A stretch of DNA of 64,000 bases, from NCBI GenBank assembly GCA_013396525.1, contig VWYX01000380.1:308788-372787 (forward strand), read 5' to 3'. A program made the position numbers and the translations under genes. Numbering within the stretch: position 1 is the stretch's first letter; each line of letters opens with the position of its first letter. This stretch comes from Chaetorhynchus papuensis. Its lineage: Eukaryota > Chordata > Aves > Passeriformes > Rhipiduridae. The notes beneath the pieces were generated by a model. It was given only the letters and a program-made list of their open reading frames with translations. It was not told where the DNA came from and did no database searches. This document shows, one piece after another, positions 1 to 13,500 of the stretch.

Positions 1-1364
1 CTGACAGCCAGTGGAATGTTGACAGAGTGGTACTGTGCTCAGGTAAAACAAATATACCTTCCAGTAGGAGCAGGAACCTACGGGCTCCAGCATCCGGGGT
101 CCTCTGGCCACCTCCTGCCTCAGTCCTAGCACTGGGGAAAGAAAGGACTGCACACACCCCATGCTTCTCTAGAAGCCGGGCTCTCTCCTGAGCTGAGCTC
201 TCACACTGGAATTCATTGGCATTCCTGTCTCCACTCTAGGACCTACGTGCTCTCTCCCACTCTCATTCATACCCTGTTGCTCTTGGTATTTCAGTATACT
301 GCTTTCAGTGCCTTTCTGCCCACCGAGGTGCTTTTCCAGGCAGTGGGTGGGGGGACGGACCCAGTCTGACTCTGCTGAGCTCTCTACAGTTCATTTGAAT
401 TACACAGTTCTGTCTGTGTAATATAGTCTCTTGAATCTATCTGTCTTTTCTTTCCTCTCCCTGAGCCAGAAGCCTCAATCTGCCAACAAATGGGATAATT
501 TTTCAGCTGGTGTTTGGCAGCCATCATTTTTCTCCCTGCCCAACCAATGCTTTGTTGTAGCAAATGGAAAAGTTAGTGATTTGACTTCTGAATAAGAGGA
601 TATGCCTCAAAGGAAGCAGGTTCCCTGTAGCATCAGGAGCTCAGCTCTGCAGCAGCACTGGCCATATTTACTGACTGTTACTGGAATGATTAGTGGAATG
701 ATTGTTTGTTGTTAACAGCCCATCTGCAGTGTTTAAACTTCATCGGGCAGCTGAATTTCACAGGCATTATCTGGCTGAAGTACAACCTCATATGGTCCAC
801 AGAGGGGCTGTTAAATCCCAGAGGAAATTAAATACAACAGGGGGCCTTCCTGTCATGTTGATCCAACTGATCTTTTTTCTCTGATAGAAATCAGCAGCTG
901 GGTTGATGTTCTCTTTGGCATCAATATGCCTATTGCTGCTGGCAGAGAACATGAAAAAGTGTCTGTCACCAAGGACAGGTGCTGAAGACCATGACTTTCT
1001 GCCACACTTATACTTTATCATCACAGGAATTTCTTTCCTTGTACTCTATTCATTTTGTTGTCACAGTGAGATGATGTTTGGAAGACACAGATAGATACTC
1101 ACAAAGGAAGGGGGAGATAAGATAATGTAGAAAAGTTTCATGAGTGTTTGTGGCATAGATAAACATGCAGTTATGTACAGCACCACATCCCTTTCTATCT
1201 TAATTCAAGATGTTTTTGTCAAACTGATGCAGGCAAGGAATAGGAACTGCTTTTTCCAGTGCAAAAAGGGCTGATGCTGAGGTTTGACTCTCAGTGCAGA
1301 GGAAGGCTCTCTGATCCCTCTTGGAGTTGACACTAATGCTCTTTCTCCCTTTGTCTTTCCTCAG
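1..1364 (+). other. CREB3L1: 3' part of CREB3L1 intron 1
   Basis: This stretch ends in a pyrimidine-rich tract and the acceptor ttgtctttcctcag at 1351-1364. The first coding exon, the promoter and the 5' UTR are not in the window. I see no exon, clear repeat or RNA gene here. Confidence 0.85.
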
Positions 1365-1593
1365 CATTTCTCAGAGAACCTGGATCACTTCTCTGACAAC
1401 ATGGAGGATTTCTCCAACGACCTCTTCAGCAGTTTCTTCGATGACCCAGTACTGGCTGAGAAGAATCCTCTGCTGGACATGGACCTGGATCCACCCACTC
1501 CAGGCATCCAGGCAGAGCACAGCTATTCCCTCAGTGGAGACTCTGCTCCCCAGAGCCCCCTCGTGCCTGTCAAGACTGAAGATAATCCTAGCG
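1365..1593 (+). CDS. CREB3L1: CREB3L1 exon 2: acidic activation domain
   Basis: Opens in phase 0 with HFSENLDHFSDNMEDF and encodes an acidic, phenylalanine-rich stretch with FFDDP, followed by the GIQAEHSYSLSGDSAPQSP block shared with human CREB3L1. It ends in phase 1 at a gtgagc donor. This is the N-terminal cytosolic transactivation region. The reading frame is open upstream into the intron, but the acceptor at 1361-1364 and family homology fix the exon start. Confidence 0.96.
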
Positions 1594-4500
1594 GTGAGCA
1601 TGAGATGTGCACACTGCACAGCTTTGGGCACATCTGTTAGCAGAGGCTCTGGCTGGCTTTCATATATAAGGGCAAACTGGCTATTCCTTGGACTTGCGCA
1701 TGGCTAATCCAGGGAAGAATTTGATTTGCCGTTGTCAAATGCAGCCCACATTTTTCCCTTCCAGTTGTGCTCTGATAGTCACATTACTCCTTTGCTGGGC
1801 TTACTGTTATTTTCGAGGATGATAATTGGCTGTGGCTCAGTGTGCTGCCAGCTTCTGGCAAGCAGTAGGCAATGTCTTTTTAGGACCCTGCAAACTTGGG
1901 TGTGGATGCCCTAGATCCAGCTCCGTTTTGGCATCAGGCAGCAGGGTTTTGGCTTGCACATAGGAAGCATGAGTCTCTGGCTGCAACTAGTGCTGGTACA
2001 TGTGGAAAGCTAAGTGGCTTCTTTACCAGCAGATCTTTTAGCAGGAGACAGAGAGGAACAGTCATTTCAAAACTTATTTTTAAAACAATTCATTTCAGGA
2101 TAATTTATGATGGCTGGATATTTTTAGAGCTGTCCTTGCAGAGAGTCCTGTAATTTGTGGGATTGTGTGGGTGTCCCAACAGCTGATGGACACCAGGCTG
2201 CCTGAAAAAGCAGTGGCACAGGCTCAGTGTACACAGAAGAAAGCTATTCCTTTGAGCAACAGTGAGACCTGGGACAGAGGCTTCCCTCTCATGCCTAGGA
2301 ATGATCCCAGCTTTCTGGTACAAACGCCAAGGCAGAAGGAGAGAAGGCTGGCCTCTACTGCCTCTTTGGTCCTTGAAAAGGCACAACCATCTGCCACATT
2401 CCTTAGGGGCATCTCAGAGAGGTGCTGGGAGAGAGGCTTATGGCAGGCCAAGCAGCTCTGTCTTAGTACCAACAACGCTTTCATTTTGCATTTCTTTTTC
2501 CCTAGTTTTAACCCCAGTACAGTCTTGGAGGGGGCGACTAAGAAAAAACGCCAAACCAGCATGAATAAACACAGCTTTGTTTTGCCCCTGAAAATGAATA
2601 GGAGGAGATAAGACTTGAGAATGAGAGAAACAAAAAGGATGCATTTGTAGAAAGCAGTGAAATGAAGACTGCCTGCATGAAGGTATCTCAACGACTCCTC
2701 TCTGAGACACTTAGCACCACTTCTCCTCCTCTCCACTGTGTCTGCACATGCCCTTCCTTCAGCTGTCATGTCTCAAAGGCAAGACCATGACTCTCGTGAA
2801 TGGAGTGTGACACTGATCCTTGGGCAGAGGCCAGCACAGGGTGTACAGCGCATAACGCAGGAGAGTTTGAGATGGGCCTGGCACTTGCTCTCTGAGAGTG
2901 CAGATCAGTTTCATAAGGGAATAAGGCCTAGCATTAAGATGGCAGGTATAGGAGTATCCATGCACGCAGTCCTGCAGCTAGATAGTTCAGCTCATCTTTC
3001 CAGGGCTTTCTTGGCTCATAATTGCATGTGAGTCATATTCTAGTGAAACCCTGAGTCAGGTCCAGTATTTGCAACACTGTGCAGTCCTTTTGGCACAGCT
3101 CCATCCAGTCTCAGTCCTTTTAGACATTCAGTTCAAATTAATTACCCAGAAATGGTTTTTCTTTAACATTAAGCAAGCTCTGCTCAGTCTGCAGAGCTCC
3201 TCAGGAATGCCCCTGCTCTGTCTAGGCTTGGAGCTGGATGAGGCTTGCTTTTTATCAGCTTTCTCCCAGCTTTCCTGCAGATCTCCAAAACTCTTCCAAA
3301 TCCTGCCCTTTCCCACATGGTTCCCACTAACAGGTCAGCTGGGGCAAGCCGCTGGGTGCATTGTGACCCTGCTTATCAGTGGAGTCTGCTTTCCAGATGG
3401 CTTGTACATACGGACTGGCTGCTTCATTTCCCAGTACCAGCTCTCAGTTTTGCAGGGTGTGATTTGATGCCAGGAGCAGGGGGAGCCAGGGTTGTGCAGA
3501 ACAATGGGCACTGGACTGGCCTTGGGTTAGTGCCTGCCCTCCTGTACAGGTCCTCTCTGCTCTTTTTGCCTCACCTCCTCAACCCTGGGCAGCTACAGAT
3601 ATCTCTAGGCAGTTTTTCTTCCCAATAGATACAGAGTATCTAGAGCAGAGGATAAGCATCTTGGCATGCCTCATCCACCAACATACAGTGAAATCTGCAG
3701 TGTTACAGTGTTACCTCTGAAACATCCTCTCAGGCAGCAGAACCTAAACATGTCCACACAAGATGCCTACTCCTTAGTCCCTCGTTGATCCTCTGATGGC
3801 TTATTTGTTTCTGATTCTGTAACCCAATCCCTCCCCAGATAAATCTCCGAGGGTGGGAAAGAGAGCAGGGTCAGAATACAGACAGGAAATGGGAGGACTG
3901 CACATACTTATTTGGGTGTCTGCTCCTTGGCCTGTCTGGACCAACAGCACTGGGGGCTGCTCTCTCACTGAGTCAAGTCTGATCGGGGAGAGCCCTTGGT
4001 GGTCTGCTCTCCCTTGTCTGGTAACTTGCTTCAGCAGCAGCCCTCACAGACAGAGGATACCCCACACATCTGAGAAAAAGATAAATGCAGAACTTTGCAA
4101 CAGAAAGGATGAGGAGGAAAAGGCTTCAAATCACAGTAAGGAACTTCAGAGTAGTCAGTAGGCAAAATGTTCCCATGGTGGGCATAGCAAAACCATAGAA
4201 GAGTTTAAATGGGGAAGCTGTGAACTCTTCATCACTTTTCAAAGGGGTAGGTTCAAGTGAATCATCTATCAGGACTGACACAGGTTTATTTGAACTTGCC
4301 TAGAGCAGTGGGATAGACTGAAAGATCTGTCAAGGTCCCTCATTCTGTGAAAGGCAGAAATCAGTCCAAATTTTCTGGACACAAACAGTTGTGGCTGTGT
4401 GACACCTTGCCTCCTTCCATCAGAAGGGGTTTGTCTGCATACCAGGAGTAACTAGGGCTTCACTACCAGCTGCGGGTTCAGTGTCCTTAGCAGGGCAGAG

Positions 4501-7500
4501 AAAACAACCCAATCTGTGTCTGCTCAACAGCCTCTGCGTTGTCTCAGCTGTGCAGTGCACCCCTGCCTGAGACACTGCCTGATGACACTGGCCCTGCTGC
4601 ATTGTGGGAATCTCTAGAAAGCAATCCAGCAGCACTGAGAGCAGCACACGCAGCTGAGACACACACGCAGCAGCCACAGGAGCTGTGTCTCTGCTTGAAG
4701 ATGTCCAGTCACAGAGGCAGCTGAAAGGAATGAACATCTGCTAGAGAGACCTGTCTAGGCAGAAAATAAGAAGTGCTAGACCAAAGACAGGAAGACAACA
4801 TATTCCATTGGCAAGGGCAACACTGTGTTATCATATATAATTCTTGTCTGGGCTTTAACGCCACTCTGCCCAAGCAAAGGCCAGAGGCAGGATTCTGCCC
4901 TGGCCTCTTCTGAAGGCAACAGAGGCTGAGTAGGGCAAAGACAGTGTTAACGTACCTTTAGGTTAGGTCAGATGGCAGCTCACACATGAACAGCTGCTTG
5001 TTTGTACTCTTCTTTGTGCAGGCTTTTCTGGAGCAGAGAAAGACCTTTCTCCCTCTCTCCTCTTGCCAGGACATCTTCTGGACTGAGGCCTGTACTGCAG
5101 AACTGCTCTGGGCAGCAGACAGCTAGGCAACGTCCCTGGGTCTGACAGAGTGCTGCATGCAGAGAGCAGTGCAGAGGGGTCAGAGTGAGTCAGACTGTGG
5201 CCTTGTGGAGGCAACTGGAGCTCTCTCTGGTGACACGCTTAGCAATAATCTGTCCTATGTCAAGCCAAATGTATTTTTGCTTGTCAGATAAAAAGGGAAA
5301 GGGAAAGGATGATGATTAGGAAGGAGGGTGCAGGCTGCAGGCCAGCTAGGAGTAGCCTTTTGGCAGGCTGAAGTGTTTGAAGAGCAAAGACTGAAACTTC
5401 AGAGCAGAGCCCAGGCAGCTCTCCTGCCTAGCAGTCTTTTTTCCCATCTGATCTGCAGTTTATTTGGGATCTCTACTTCCAGTGGCAAGCCACACTCGCA
5501 CCACAGATGTGCATGGGACAGAGCAGGCAGGAGGCAAGAGGAGCATGCCCCCACAGCTCCATTCAGTTCTCTTCAGACACTTCCTTTCCCTTACTGCTGC
5601 TTCTTGTCCCTGCCAGCAATGGCAGCAGCGCTTGTCTGTGGACAGCAGTGCCCTGAGCAGCCCAGGGTGGAGGGGAGGATTTCAGAAGTGAGACTGAAGG
5701 GAGCAGCTGTGGAAGCAGCCTCACAAGCAGGTGCTGCAATGGGCTTCCTTCCACAGAAATGGACCTTCCTCCTCTCTTCTGCCATGCAACAAAGCCCTGG
5801 TGCTTGGCACAACATCATTGGGAGGCCAAAGCAGGACTGTCAGCCTTTCACTGTCATCAGGCTTGCTTTCTCACCAGCTCTCTAGCACAGAGATGGTGCT
5901 ATTCTTGGTAACACACCTGGCAGTTCTGTGATGCTGGCCATTGCTGCCTAAGGAGCAACAGCCCAGCAACCTCCTCTCACTGAGCCCAAAATACAAATAA
6001 GCTCCAGAGGATGAGACCTAGACATTACTGGGGGAAGAAACCCTGCAGCTGTCCTCCAGAGCTTGGGCTGCACAGTCAGAGCACAGCAGAGACACAATTC
6101 CTCTAGCTCTGTCCTGTCTGCTCCCCACACACTGGGGGTTCATTCCCTTTTGTACTCTGTGTTGTGGGCCTGCACATGCTTGTGTAGTGACAGTGCTAAA
6201 CTTGGAAAGGCAGCCTCCTCAGTCAGGGGAGGCTGTCTGCATGGCTTTTTTTTCTTGCCCTGTTCTTGCTAGAGTTTGACTCTCATGTTGTGCATGTTTC
6301 AGAGCTGGAGAATGGAGTGTGGTCACTGGGGCCCAAGCTCTGCTCCATCATGGTGAAACAGGAACAGAACCTGGCTCTAGACCTGCCTGAGTCCCAGCTA
6401 GCTGCCAGCTCCATACCAGTGCTGAACCTCAACCCTCTGCAGAGACTGCCAGTCCCCGAGGAGGTGAGCCCATCTAAGATCCATTGGGAACCTGGGCTCT
6501 CACACAGCAGCACCCCTGGTGATGCAGACCCAGCCATGTGACTGCAGGGTCCTGCAAGGTGATTTAGCTGCTGGACAAACAGGAGAGGGTGATACAAAGC
6601 CCAGATACTGCATTATTTGTCATTCTCCTCCAGAAATGGCAGCACAGGAGGCTTTACAATCTCAGTTAAATATAAGCATGTTTCCTTGGCACAAAAGCCA
6701 AAAGCTTTTTTGTGTTTGCACCTACTGGAGATCTGTCCTCTCCAATATGCCAGTATTTCTGTTGCCACTCTTGGCTTATTTTTGTTTTTCAGTGAAGAGT
6801 GTCAATTAATGTGATGCCAGTGACCCCACTATTCCTGCATATAGACCCCTGCTCTGGCACTGTTTTTTTCATGGCTTTAGACTTGTCACGTGGCCTCTCA
6901 CTCTTTGTAGCTGCTCACTGGAAATGTTGGTCCCACTCCAGGTCCTGCTTGCTTTTTCCTATGAAGCAGCAGGGTTTATTATTTCTATGTAACAAGGGGC
7001 CAACTCTTTTGGTCATATCTAGGTTCCTAAGTCTGTTTGTCTGAAGGAGGTTTACTTATGCCACTGGTAATGTGGGTGTAAGTTGAGGGCTCAGTTCAGC
7101 TGGCCTTGAGTCCAGCTGTGTTGGATGAGAAGGTCTGACCAGTCTCACAGAGATCTTGCCTATCTTGTAGCAGCTCAGTAGATAACAGTAGAGCATCTCT
7201 GGGGTTCACTTCCTTTTTTCACTCACGCTCAGCATCTTCCCATTTAAACAACCATCCAAAACAAATGGGTTCTTCCAGCCAAAACTGTGCACAAACTTGC
7301 TCTATTATTTACACAGCTTGAACTTGCTGTGCCCTCAAATCTCTGCTGTGTGTGCTCAGCAGCCATACCATGGTGCTCTCTCAGCTGTGTTTACAGTCTG
7401 GAGGAGTTTGCAATGTGTCTGTTTAGTGTAAAAACTCCACCCAATGGTGGGCTGGGGGCTGGCAAGCCAGGAGGCTGAGGGGCAGCATAACACAGATGGG

Positions 7501-10500
7501 AGTAAATCTGCTCTTTATTCAGCTCTCAGTCCCCTCCGATTGGAAACAGTTGCCCAGTGGTCCTGGTGAAAATCATGCGAACAGGACGGGGGGGTTGTTC
7601 TTGTTTCTGCACAACCTCCATACTCCCCTTTATAATGAAGGCAGATCAAAGAGGGACTTCCCATGGTAACACAGGGGTTGGTTTAAATTACACTGTCTGG
7701 GTCTATCAGAGGAAGAATTGCCAAGAATTAAAGTCATCTCCATTTTGGAGGTACTCAGCTCAGTGTATTGCTTGGCAGCACATCCATCTGCCACTGCCAC
7801 TTCCTCTGCAAATGTGTTTGCACTCTGTGTGCCCAGCAACTGAGACTTCAGGGGCTTATGTTTGAACTCTTGGTTTCCTTTATGTGTGATGAGAGGCTCC
7901 TTTGGGGCAGAGCTGTGAGATGGGGCAGGACAGGCAGCAGGGGAGCAGTGACTATGAACAGAACTGGTAGGATCCTTCTGGGCAGGGGAGGTGGCAGTGG
8001 CCAAGAGCTCTTTCTGCTTCTCTTCCACAGATTCCTATAGAAATGACTCCAGCACCTGTGATCAAAGCTGAACCCAAAGAGGTGAACCAGTTTCTAAATG
8101 TACCTACAGGTAAGAAGATAGAATTTCCTGGTCAACTGTATTACTCAGATAGAGATTGTTATTACACAGGGAAGAAAGACAACACCTGAGGGCAGAGCCG
8201 TGCATATAAGGTAGCACTGGGGCACAGAGCAATAGAGGAGTGGGCACTGCACTGTTCCAACTCAGATCAGCATCTGCATCAGCAGCCACACACAAAATTG
8301 TTCAGACAGGGACTCCCAGGCAAAACAGGCTACTTCAGAGTTGGAAATATGCAAGAGTGCCTTTAAAATCCTCAGAGAGACTGTAGAGCTATCCAAAAAT
8401 AACCATCTGAAAGTCAGGAAATTCAGGATCCAGTTTAATTTGAAAGAAACCCAAGCATCTGAAAATCTGCCGATGCACAAATGAAAGCACTATGGGAACT
8501 CCCACTGCTGCAGAGAGACATTCCTTAGGCATATTCCCACCTCCATTAAGGCCCCTAGGGCTCTCCAGTACAAAGTGGGGACAGTTTTCAAGTGCTTGGA
8601 AACCAAGTGAGTGACCGGAGCCGTTGGATCAAGTGTGCTGGCAAGTGTGTGAGCCCTGCAGCGCTGTTGGAAGAGCTTTTCTCTCACAGAGCTTCCTGTA
8701 CTCGTTAACAGGCTATGGAGCAAAACATCATGGGCTTTTTACTTCATTTTGGTTGACACTGGAGTACCTTATTGCTTTGTAAATACCTTCAGTGCCTTGG
8801 CAAAGCCCCTGCCAGCTCCTCTGCAGTTCCTAGTTTAGCACATTTGAGGTCAGTCTAACCTCTGTCTTGGGCAGTGCTCAGTCCAGCCTTTTTCTCAGCT
8901 TCACCCCATCTTGTGAAACTCACCACCCTCTCCTTCCAGCCCTGTGTTATAGGCAGGGCCCTATGCCTGTACCAACAGGCTGACATGAGAGCCATTGACT
9001 TGATCTCCTTATTTCTCAGTAGATGACTTGGTGCAGATGCCTCCAACTCCGCCCAGCAGCCATGGCAGTGACAGCGACGGATCTCAGAGCCCTCGGTCCC
9101 TGCCTCCCTCCAGCCCAGCTCGGCCTGCTGCTCGCTCTTCTACTGCCATCTCCTCCTCACCTCTCCTCACAGCACCACACGTAAGGAAGCAGCAGGGCAT
9201 CACTGGGACACAGGGCTCCTTGCTGCTCAGAGGGGTTTGGAGGCTTTCCAAGGCTCACGTGGAGGTTCCTGCCCTTGCTAAGGTCTCCAAGCTGAAATGC
9301 TCTGTCAAGGCAATGTGGTGCCTTAGCACAAGGATGTGGAGACAAGAAGTGCTCACAGGAGTGAGGAGAGGCACAATGAATCTTGCATAATATCTGCCAG
9401 CAGCTACCATGTTTTAGCGGGTGCTGTTTTTCACCCAACTTTGGGAAGTGGCCCATGCACTAGAGGACTTTCTGAGGAGGCTAATGGTAGAGAGGAATTA
9501 CTGAGAATTCCCATAACCGGACCATTTTAACCGTCACCCAAAAGTTTGTTGGCAGGATCCTGCAGTGCAAGTGTGTAGCCAGCCTCGCTGTGAAGGAGCA
9601 GATGCCCTCCCAAGTAAAAGAGGAAAGGAGTTGCTGAGCTGTGCCCCCAGGATCAGGTTGAGAGTAGGAAAGAGCACTGCCCTGCACCTGTTTGGTGTCA
9701 GTGGGCAGCAGTGTATTCTATTCTGATGTGTACAGCCTCTGGCTGCTCTGCAAGGCTTTAAGGAGGATCACTGGGGTAGAACTCCTTGCTGACACTGATG
9801 GATGCTCTCTGTGTGTTTCAGAAGTTACAAGGAACCTCTGGCCCACTGCTCTTGACTGAAGAGGAGAAGCGCACCTTGATTGCAGAGGGTTACCCCATTC
9901 CTACCAAGCTGCCCCTCACCAAAGCAGAGGAGAAAGCACTGAAGAGGGTCAGGAGGAAAATCAAGAACAAGGTGACTGCAAAAAATATAATCATGCAGTT
10001 CCCATGATTCCAGAGCATCCTCAGCTGACCAGTGCTATAGTTACCCTCACCTCCTCAGCTGCACTGTAGCTCAGAAAAGGTGGGATCCTGCCTTTGGTAC
10101 ACTAGCATAAGCCTCCCAAGCCACAAAATGGTGCCAAGGGGCATCTCTGCTTGAATGTTCCACATACAGCCATATCTGGGAAGTGTGGCTTCCAGCTCAG
10201 CTCCTGGGAGTGTATGGCCTGGGACAGGGTCCACCAGCTAAGGTATCACAGATCAGACAAACTGGTCAGGTGAGGCTTTGTTGCAAGGGCAGGGAAACCA
10301 AAGCCACTGCATGGAGCAGGACGGGTGATGCACAGTGTTCACTAGCCAGGCAGGGGCTGTGAGACTTTAGACTGGAATTAGAAAGCATTCCGTGGGAGAA
10401 ATGGTGAGACTCTACTAATCACCCAATGACTCAGAAGCAGTCTGGGGCAGAATGAGCCCACATGGCCACAGCACATACCCATGTGAGTCAGAGGAGTGGA

Positions 10501-13500
10501 AAGAGGTTCTCAGCAGTGAGGGGCATAATGCACCAAAAGGTTGTGGGCTACAAGCCAGGGAAGGCTGCATATCTACAGCATCCATCCCTCCCAGTTTTGG
10601 CCTGGAGACCAGCAGGAATGGCAGACTGGGAGGCAACTCCGCATTTGCCTTTAGGATGCTGTGTGTGCAGGGAACGGACAAGATGCATGAGCAACAAAAA
10701 AATGTCCAGAGGCTCATGATACTGACTCCCCTCTGATGGCTTGCCCCCCTCACAGATCTCTGCTCAGGAGAGCCGCAGGAAGAAGAAGGAGTATGTGGAA
10801 TGTCTAGAGAAAAAGTAAGTTTCTTCTTCTCAGTCTTACTTTGAAAAAAGGAATCCTGTCCATGCACAGCCCCCCTTTCTAGAGTTTTGTCTCTGAATTG
10901 CTCAAAAAATACAACTCCTTGCAAGGCTGGCTGCCACAGGAGTTTGGTTTGGGATCCTGCCCCTACTCTCCTCCCTCCTAGAAATCCTCTTGCGGGATAA
11001 AGATTGGTCAAGAAATTCTGTGTTTCCAACTGCTTCATTTGGCTGGTCCTCTGCAAAACACAGGCCATTTTGGCTGCCAGCAAGGTGGGATTTTGGGTAA
11101 GAGTCATGCGTCCCCTCTAGAAGTTGCTTCTATTTTGTCTGTCCCATAAGTGGCAGGCTGTGTGAGGGCACTGACCATGGCTTTTTTGCCCTCTCTTCCC
11201 ATGAAGGTGGTCACACAAGCACTTGACAGCAAGAAAAACCTTGCATTACAGTTGTTCCCCACACTCTCCCCCATTTCCACTCTGTGCATTAGCTTTGTTT
11301 TTCTCCATGCAACCCCGAGGTCCTGCATGCATGGCAGGCATAAGCCTAAGGTGATGTCACATGACACTGACAGGGTAGAAAATAACTCCTTACTAGCAAC
11401 ACCTAATGCGCATTCCCAGGCAAAGAAGAATGCTGGAATCCAGGCACAAATTCATGTTTCTGTATAATTACCATCTTCTTCCCAGTTACTAACACCATCT
11501 GAGATCAACAAATGGAAAAAACCCCTCCAAACCCAACTTTAATTAACTCTTCTCCCTGATGCTATTTGTTTATCTTCTCTAGCTCCACAGAAATGCTCAA
11601 TTGAAGCAGATGATTCAAGGCACATTCAGGTTCTCATGCAGCACCTCAGTGTGCATGGGTATGTCCAGGCATCAGAGCACATCACCTCCAGCTAGTGTCC
11701 CACATGGGGACCTTCAAGCCAGGGCTGGGGAGTTGGCTGACCTCGCTCAAGGGGCAGGTCCAGGGTGTTCGGTGCTGGGGCCTCCTCCCCAGATGTGGCC
11801 GTGGTGCCTGTATGTGCTCAGCAGTTTGTTACGCTACAGCATTGCTATGACAGATGGCTTTCAAACAATGCCAGGTTTAAATGTGAACCAAAAGCAGCAT
11901 TCAGTGATTTTTTTTTTTTTTTTCCATAGAACATGCCTTTGGTCAGCTTGGCTTACTAAAAGCTGATTTGTCAAAACCTGTATTTGGGCCTTCACCATTC
12001 AGTTTGACACTTTTGCTGCAAGCCCAGTTTTTGCACGGAACGCCTGGTTCAAAGGCTGTGCTGCAAACCTCCAGCAGGATAAGGCTGCGTCTCTGGCCTG
12101 CCTTTCTCCCGACCTGGAGGCACTCCCCTTCCCTTGTCCCAGCTGCAGCCTAACCACTTTCCCGTCGGAAGCCGTGGGAAGGAGCCTGCAGGTTCTCTGC
12201 TGCCCTCAAGTGCCTGCAGTCGGAGCTGGCCCAGCGGTTGCACAGAACCGTCTGGATTTCGCAGCCGGGGCGCAGAGCCCAGGGCAGGTTCTCAGTATAA
12301 GTGGGAGAGGTTTGACTTTGTCCTCCTCCTCCTTTTTCACGCTTCTTAGGGGGGGTTGGAAGTGATGGAAATGTCTGTATAATTTTGTGTCTGTCCTGAC
12401 TTGACCTGCCTGTAACCAGGTGCTACTGTCTCTCCCAACCCTCAGGAGACCCTGAACTGGGAACCGTCACATTGTAACTGTCCACCTGCAGTCTCATCCC
12501 TGCTCCACTGGGGCTGGCTGCAATCCGGTGGGCCAAGTAACATTTGATTCCAGGACCATATCTGCAGGTGACAGATGAAGCCACTGAGCCTCCATACCCC
12601 ATGAAGAGCAAGGACTGCATTGTCTTAATCTGTCTGGCCTTTGTGACTAACTGGCTATGGCTTTTATTCCCATAGGGTCGAGACATACACAACGGAAAAC
12701 AATGAACTCTGGAAAAAAGTGGAGACCTTAGAAAATGCTAACAGGTAAGAGGAGCTAGACTTGACCCCCTGTGGATAGGGCAGGGTGGGTAGGAAGGGAA
12801 GTTGGGAGCACTGGAGCAGGGGGACAAGAAGAGAAAAGCAGGCTCCCCCAGCTCCTGGAGGGGTGCTGCTTGGCGAGGTGCTGGTTTTCAGCCCGTGACA
12901 GCAATGAGGCAGCTGGGTTTGGTTAGCAAGCCTGGAATGTTTGTGTTGGGACGCCAGGACACTCCGCAGCGAGGGGAGGGAGGGAAGGCATGTTTCCCAT
13001 ATCTCTTCATCCTCTCCCTGCAATCCTTTGGGCTCATGGTGCCTTCTCCATTCCCCTCCAGGGCTCGCTCTGTCTCCAGGGCAGATGCATTAAGGGAGGC
13101 CCCTCACAACAGCCTCTCAGACCCACTGTTTCTGCTTTTGGGCTCTTCAGAGAAATACAAGGCTCTGGGCATACTGTGGCTGTTTCAGGTTTCTCTTGAG
13201 AAAACTGAACAGACTTGGTGAATACAGGGAAAGCCCATTCTTCTAATAAAAGTAGAGATCCCAGCTCCCACCAAATCCAGGGCAATTCCTTGTGCATGGG
13301 GTGTCCCAGCCCTTTCCCAGCCTCTTTTGGACAAAGGAAGCCCAGAGGATCTCCATCTCATCTGCTGCTATTGCTCACCTGAAAGGAGCAAGCTGCTCCC
13401 ACAGCCCCAAAGTTCTCTCACCCAAGGCTCTGGGTTTCCTCATTCAAGGCTCTGGTGAGCACTTGTACTTCTTATATGCAGACCTGGCCAACCAATCACA

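Noticed and set aside
11908..11966. Poly-T tract plus ccatag in CREB3L1 intron 7, resembling an acceptor
   Set aside because: The following frame is short and unlike any CREB3L1 sequence, and skipping it keeps exons 7 and 8 in phase as in human.
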